From assembly GCA_030608005.1 (NCBI GenBank), contig JAUWIX010000011.1:1-39582 (forward strand): a stretch of 39,582 nt of DNA, in the 5' to 3' direction. A program made the position numbers and the translations under genes. The notes beneath the pieces are model-generated. The model had not been told where the DNA came from, did no database searches, and was given only the letters and a program-made list of their open reading frames with translations. The stretch comes from Dehalococcoidia bacterium. Lineage in GTDB: Bacteria; Chloroflexota; Dehalococcoidia; Dehalococcoidales; BS750m-G39. This document shows positions 36,654 through 39,582 of this stretch, in pieces (the first letter of the stretch is position 1; the number at the start of each line of letters is the position of its first letter).

Positions 36654-38255
36654 TTACGACTTTACAATTTTAGGCCCTTCCCAGTCCTTTAACGGCCTCA
36701 TCCACTCAGCCCGTTCTACGAATTCGTCGTGGGCTAGGGGCTTTGGCGGGTGGGAAATAAAGTTGGGGTCAAACTCGTTCTTTATTGCTAACAGCCATTT
36801 ATGGTAATTTGGCCCATATGCCGGCCCGGTCAAATAGAGGGGCTGGTGTGGACCCAAGAGGGCGGTATAATAGCGCTTTCTTATGTTTTCCTTCGCTGTT
36901 TCTACATAAAACTGGTCAACTCGGTCGGTATCTTCATCTGGGTCCCAGTAGATAAGAAACTCGGAGTAACCCTGATGACCCAGCTCAAAGCTCTGAAACC
37001 AACCAGTGTCACCATAGTCAGGCATAAGCGGAGGTGTGAAACCTCTCTTTAGCTTAGCATAGTTTTCCCCTTGGCTTATTGCATGCTCAAGCGTTTCTAT
37101 GATGTATTCCACAGAGATATATCCACCGCACATCAGCCACATCCCGGCTGAGTCTGCATTCTTGAACCAGGACTCGTCTGTTGGTCGGGTCCTACGAGCT
37201 TCGCCTCCGAGCTCCTTAATTATATCCATCAATACTCGCTCCTCATATTCAAGCTGCTCCTCCGAAGTAAACCCTATGAGCAATATGCGGAGAATGTGGA
37301 AATTGCTGACCGTCTCCTCGCTTTCTTTTGACCAGAGTTCCCAGAACTCCTCTTTCGACTTTGCCCTGGCAATTGCTCGCCAAAACAGGGGCACCTTAGT
37401 CGCTCCAGCTCCTATCTCTGCTTTTGCCATCTCATACATAGCTTGCTTCATGGCATCCTTGCCCGGCATAGTAAAATTGATCCACTTTATTCTCTTTGGG
37501 GGAAGCTGGAGAGTAGTACTTGGCGAAATACCTGTCGGCTCAAGTCTCTCAGGCTGGAATGGCAGAAGCTTTATAGCTATTTTAGTTACGATTCCGAGGA
37601 ATCCTCTGTGCCCGATAAAACCCCGTAGTAATCCCCGAAGGTCTGGCCCCGGTCCCTCGCCCCAGAAAGGGTCGTCTTGGAAAGCCAGCGAACCTAACCT
37701 AACCAATTCGCCATCTGGCAAAATAAGCTCAGTCCCCAATATTCGCCGGTGGGGTAGACCAACTCGGTAGCTAAGGGGCGACCAGCCGTCGCCTATCATG
37801 TTGGCGACAGCGGATACCTGCGCCCCCCCACCTCCAACAACAATATACAGCCCCCTCTTCATCGCCTCTTCTTGGAGTTGTGAATAAATAATCCCGGGAC
37901 CAACAAAAGCATAGAGATGCTTCTCATCAATCTCAAAATCGGTCATCCTCTTTAGGTCTATGAGTAGAGCGTCGAAAACATGGGGGTGGGAGCGGGCACC
38001 ATAAAATCCGGTGCTATATGGAACGAATGGAATCTTATAGCGGTTACAAACCTTGACTATTTTCTGGACCTCTTCCGTAGTCCGCGGCATAATGACACAG
38101 CCCGGCAGCTTAGTCATTACTCTCTCATACCCCAGGCCACACTCATATCCTCCTGGTCCAGCCCTGTAACCCTCACAAATTACCGGGTCAGCCGAAATAT
38201 ACTCATGACCCACAATAGATTCCAGTACTTTATATGCTTCTTGGGATATAGCCAT
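36654..38255 (-). CDS. FAD-binding oxidase/dehydrogenase (GlcD / 4-cresol dehydrogenase-like)
   Basis: A 533-aa flavoprotein of the PCMH/VAO superfamily. The FAD-binding half has VIMPRTTEEVQKIVKVCNRY, PFVPYSTGFYGARSHPHVF, VGPGIIYSQLQEEAMKRGL and IGDGWSPLSYRVGLP. After a GLLRGFIGHRGFLGIVTKI stretch comes the cap and substrate domain, and the end reads IKNEFDPNFISHP. Members oxidise hydroxy acids, phenols or alcohols. The arrangement directly before a CCG-domain Fe-S protein resembles a GlcD-GlcF electron-transfer pair feeding the quinone pool. The substrate is not predictable; aromatic or hydroxy-acid compounds are plausible. It starts at ATG 38255 after AGGAGG, 11 nt after the Fe-S gene. Confidence 0.85.
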   Translation of the reverse strand: MAISQEAYKVLESIVGHEYISADPVICEGYRAGPGGYECGLGYERVMTKLPGCVIMPRTTEEVQKIVKVCNRYKIPFVPYSTGFYGARSHPHVFDALLIDLKRMTDFEIDEKHLYAFVGPGIIYSQLQEEAMKRGLYIVVGGGGAQVSAVANMIGDGWSPLSYRVGLPHRRILGTELILPDGELVRLGSLAFQDDPFWGEGPGPDLRGLLRGFIGHRGFLGIVTKIAIKLLPFQPERLEPTGISPSTTLQLPPKRIKWINFTMPGKDAMKQAMYEMAKAEIGAGATKVPLFWRAIARAKSKEEFWELWSKESEETVSNFHILRILLIGFTSEEQLEYEERVLMDIIKELGGEARRTRPTDESWFKNADSAGMWLMCGGYISVEYIIETLEHAISQGENYAKLKRGFTPPLMPDYGDTGWFQSFELGHQGYSEFLIYWDPDEDTDRVDQFYVETAKENIRKRYYTALLGPHQPLYLTGPAYGPNYHKWLLAIKNEFDPNFISHPPKPLAHDEFVERAEWMRPLKDWEGPKIVKS

Positions 38256-38266
38256 AATTTACCTCC

Positions 38267-39562
38267 TTAACCTGAGATTGCTGCCAGAATGAGTTCCGAA
38301 ATGTCAAGCACCTTCAAGTTCTCTGAGTTCTTTCTAACGGCTTGGGCAAAATTGTCCTTGCACCAAGGGCATGCCGATACAACAGCCTCAGCACCTACTT
38401 CCTTTACCTCCTCTAACCTTTGCTCTGCCGCCCATAGAGCAAAATCTGGGAAGGCTTCTTTTGTCCCCCTCCCCGCTCCACAACAAAAAGCATTTTCTCT
38501 CTTCCGCGGCATTTCTACCAGCTCCACCCCAGGGATAGAGCTTAAAATATCCCTCGGCGGCTGATAAACACCATTAGTGCCACGCCTACGCTCTAGAGTT
38601 GGACTCACCATTCCCCATTGTCCACGCTCCCCTTCCCATGGTATCCATGGCTCACTAAGTCGGCTCAAGCTGCAGGAATCGTGGTAGGTCAGTCGTAAAT
38701 CAACGCGATTGGTGAGCTTGAGAGTTCCTTTTTTAATCAGTTCATCCACATACTCTACAAGGTGCACCACCTTGAAACCCAAATCGACAGTTGAAATGTT
38801 GAGCATCTTGGGATAATCAACCTTCCACATTCGGTAGCATTCCGCACAACTGGTTAGGACGGTGGTTGCCCCTGTTTTCTTAATTGCCTCAATATTGCGC
38901 TGAGCCAATTTTCTCGCTTCATCTATCATACCCACAGAATAGAGCACATTACCACAACACCACTCATCCGGCATGAGCATAAAGGGAGTGCCCGAAGCAT
39001 TTAGTATTTTCACTGTTGCCTGGGCTATCTCAGGGTGTGAGTAAGAAGCAGAGCAGCCCACAAAGTAAAGCACATCAGCCTTCGGCGAAGGATTGATTCC
39101 CTCAGGAAGCCATTTTGTTCGATTTTCATGAGGTGCCCCGAAACGATTATGATTTGTCGATATATTTTGGGCCACCTTTTTGTGTTCAGGCATAGGGCCT
39201 TTGCCGTCTTTTACTGCTTTTACTCTGAGTGCCTCAAGGGTGAGCTCTATTTCTAGATCAAGATTGCGCTTGCAACCAACGTCGCAGGCACCGCAGAGAG
39301 TGCAGGCATAAAGTATCTTTAGGAGTTCATCCGAGTAGTCCAGTCTGCCTTCAGTCATTGCCAGCCCAATCCTCATCTTGCCATAAGCGCCATAAGAGTC
39401 AAACAAATACCTGGTGGCGCTAGGGCATCTGGTGCTGAACTTTACCCCCGGCATGTATATGTGGTCCACCCAGGTGCATCCCTTACATTTGATGCACCGG
39501 CTCATATCAAAGATAAAGTTATCTATTTGCGTTACATCCAGTGCTACTTTCCCTTTAAGCAT
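38267..39562 (-). CDS. (Fe-S)-binding oxidoreductase subunit with two CCG domains (GlcF/HdrD-like)
   Basis: A 431-aa protein. The N-terminus has two ferredoxin-type clusters: C23-x2-C26-x2-C29 with the fourth cysteine only at C46 (RCPS), an unusual 16-residue gap, and the normal C87-x2-C90-x2-C93-x3-C97. Two CCG domains follow, with C170, C202-C203 and C239-x2-C242, then C297, C360-C361 and C398-x2-C401. These are as in heterodisulfide reductase HdrB/HdrD and glycolate oxidase GlcF, where they bind non-cubane clusters and pass electrons to membrane carriers. The gene begins at ATG with AAGGAG upstream and precedes the FAD oxidase in the same operon. An operon promoter is likely beyond the window edge. 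Confidence 0.88.
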   Translation of the reverse strand: MLKGKVALDVTQIDNFIFDMSRCIKCKGCTWVDHIYMPGVKFSTRCPSATRYLFDSYGAYGKMRIGLAMTEGRLDYSDELLKILYACTLCGACDVGCKRNLDLEIELTLEALRVKAVKDGKGPMPEHKKVAQNISTNHNRFGAPHENRTKWLPEGINPSPKADVLYFVGCSASYSHPEIAQATVKILNASGTPFMLMPDEWCCGNVLYSVGMIDEARKLAQRNIEAIKKTGATTVLTSCAECYRMWKVDYPKMLNISTVDLGFKVVHLVEYVDELIKKGTLKLTNRVDLRLTYHDSCSLSRLSEPWIPWEGERGQWGMVSPTLERRRGTNGVYQPPRDILSSIPGVELVEMPRKRENAFCCGAGRGTKEAFPDFALWAAEQRLEEVKEVGAEAVVSACPWCKDNFAQAVRKNSENLKVLDISELILAAISG

Positions 39563-39582
39563 CTTCGCTCTCCTTAGAAGCA

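Noticed and set aside
36559-36807. Plus-strand ORF of 82 codons starting MVAGTGIKPTTFGL
   Set aside because: This peptide is of the type often mis-called over tRNA 3' ends. It also runs into the well-supported FAD oxidase gene on the other strand.
37099-37770. A 223-codon plus-strand ORF opposite the FAD oxidase
   Set aside because: It is long but Ser/Pro-rich, without domains. The opposite strand encodes a complete, motif-supported flavoprotein over the same stretch.
1-39582. rRNA genes, intact tRNA genes, riboswitches, prophage or insertion-sequence transposase genes
   Set aside because: I looked for their usual signatures by eye and found none. Only one degenerate tRNA-like 3' end was noticed at 36560.

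Overview
The window is about 39.6 kb of bacterial chromosome. It most resembles an anaerobic member of the Chloroflexota, class Dehalococcoidia or a near relative. Four things suggest this: a complex I operon of nuoABCDHIJKLMN with no nuoE, nuoF or nuoG; a one-strand block of aconitase-like, isocitrate dehydrogenase, malic enzyme and fumarase genes; frequent TTG and GTG starts with purine-rich Shine-Dalgarno sites; and moderate GC. The assignment rests on gene content and remembered gene order. No phylogeny was run.

Layout. 1-3364: the 3' end of a MacB-type ABC permease and a CvpA-family gene on +, then rsmD-coaD and an MBL-fold hydrolase on -. 3557-16237: the complex I operon on +, interrupted four times between genes by hairpin-rich repeats. 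16234-21352: a methyltransferase (-), then an RmuC-family gene, small membrane or basic ORFs, NAD kinase, an ArgA-like acetyltransferase and a NUDIX hydrolase (+). 21349-31830: a long - strand central-carbon operon reading MmdA-like carboxyltransferase, a 52-aa accessory subunit, a PycB/5S-like biotin protein, aconitase-type large and small subunits, isocitrate dehydrogenase, malic enzyme, a GIY-YIG protein, fumarase alpha and beta, and a HIT protein. 32164-33864: folP-folK-queD (+). 33865-36547: an accessory stretch with a TIR/deoxyribosyltransferase-like protein, a Trm112-like peptide, a flavin-binding protein, a membrane protein and a possible PD-(D/E)XK nuclease. 36654-39562: a GlcD/GlcF-like pair, a FAD oxidase and a CCG-domain Fe-S protein (-).

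The most striking object is the nuoI position (7724-9613). This single 629-codon ORF is NuoI with a complete GltD/NfnB-type FAD-NAD(P)H oxidoreductase nested between its two 4Fe-4S motifs. The usual NADH-input subunits NuoEFG are missing, so the nested module looks like a replacement electron-entry (or exit) device built into complex I.

The second notable system is a family of dispersed, non-coding elements with inverted ends (AACCYTATCCCC...GGGGATAGGGTT). They carry one or more very stable hairpins of the form GGGGC-GAA-GCCCC. Stem bases vary between copies with compensating changes, and several elements end directly at start codons, so they may have roles at the RNA or single-stranded DNA level. 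Other points are a remnant of the malate dehydrogenase C-terminus behind the malic enzyme gene, a transcarboxylase-like gene set linking propionyl-CoA and oxaloacetate chemistry, and several genes under 60 codons.
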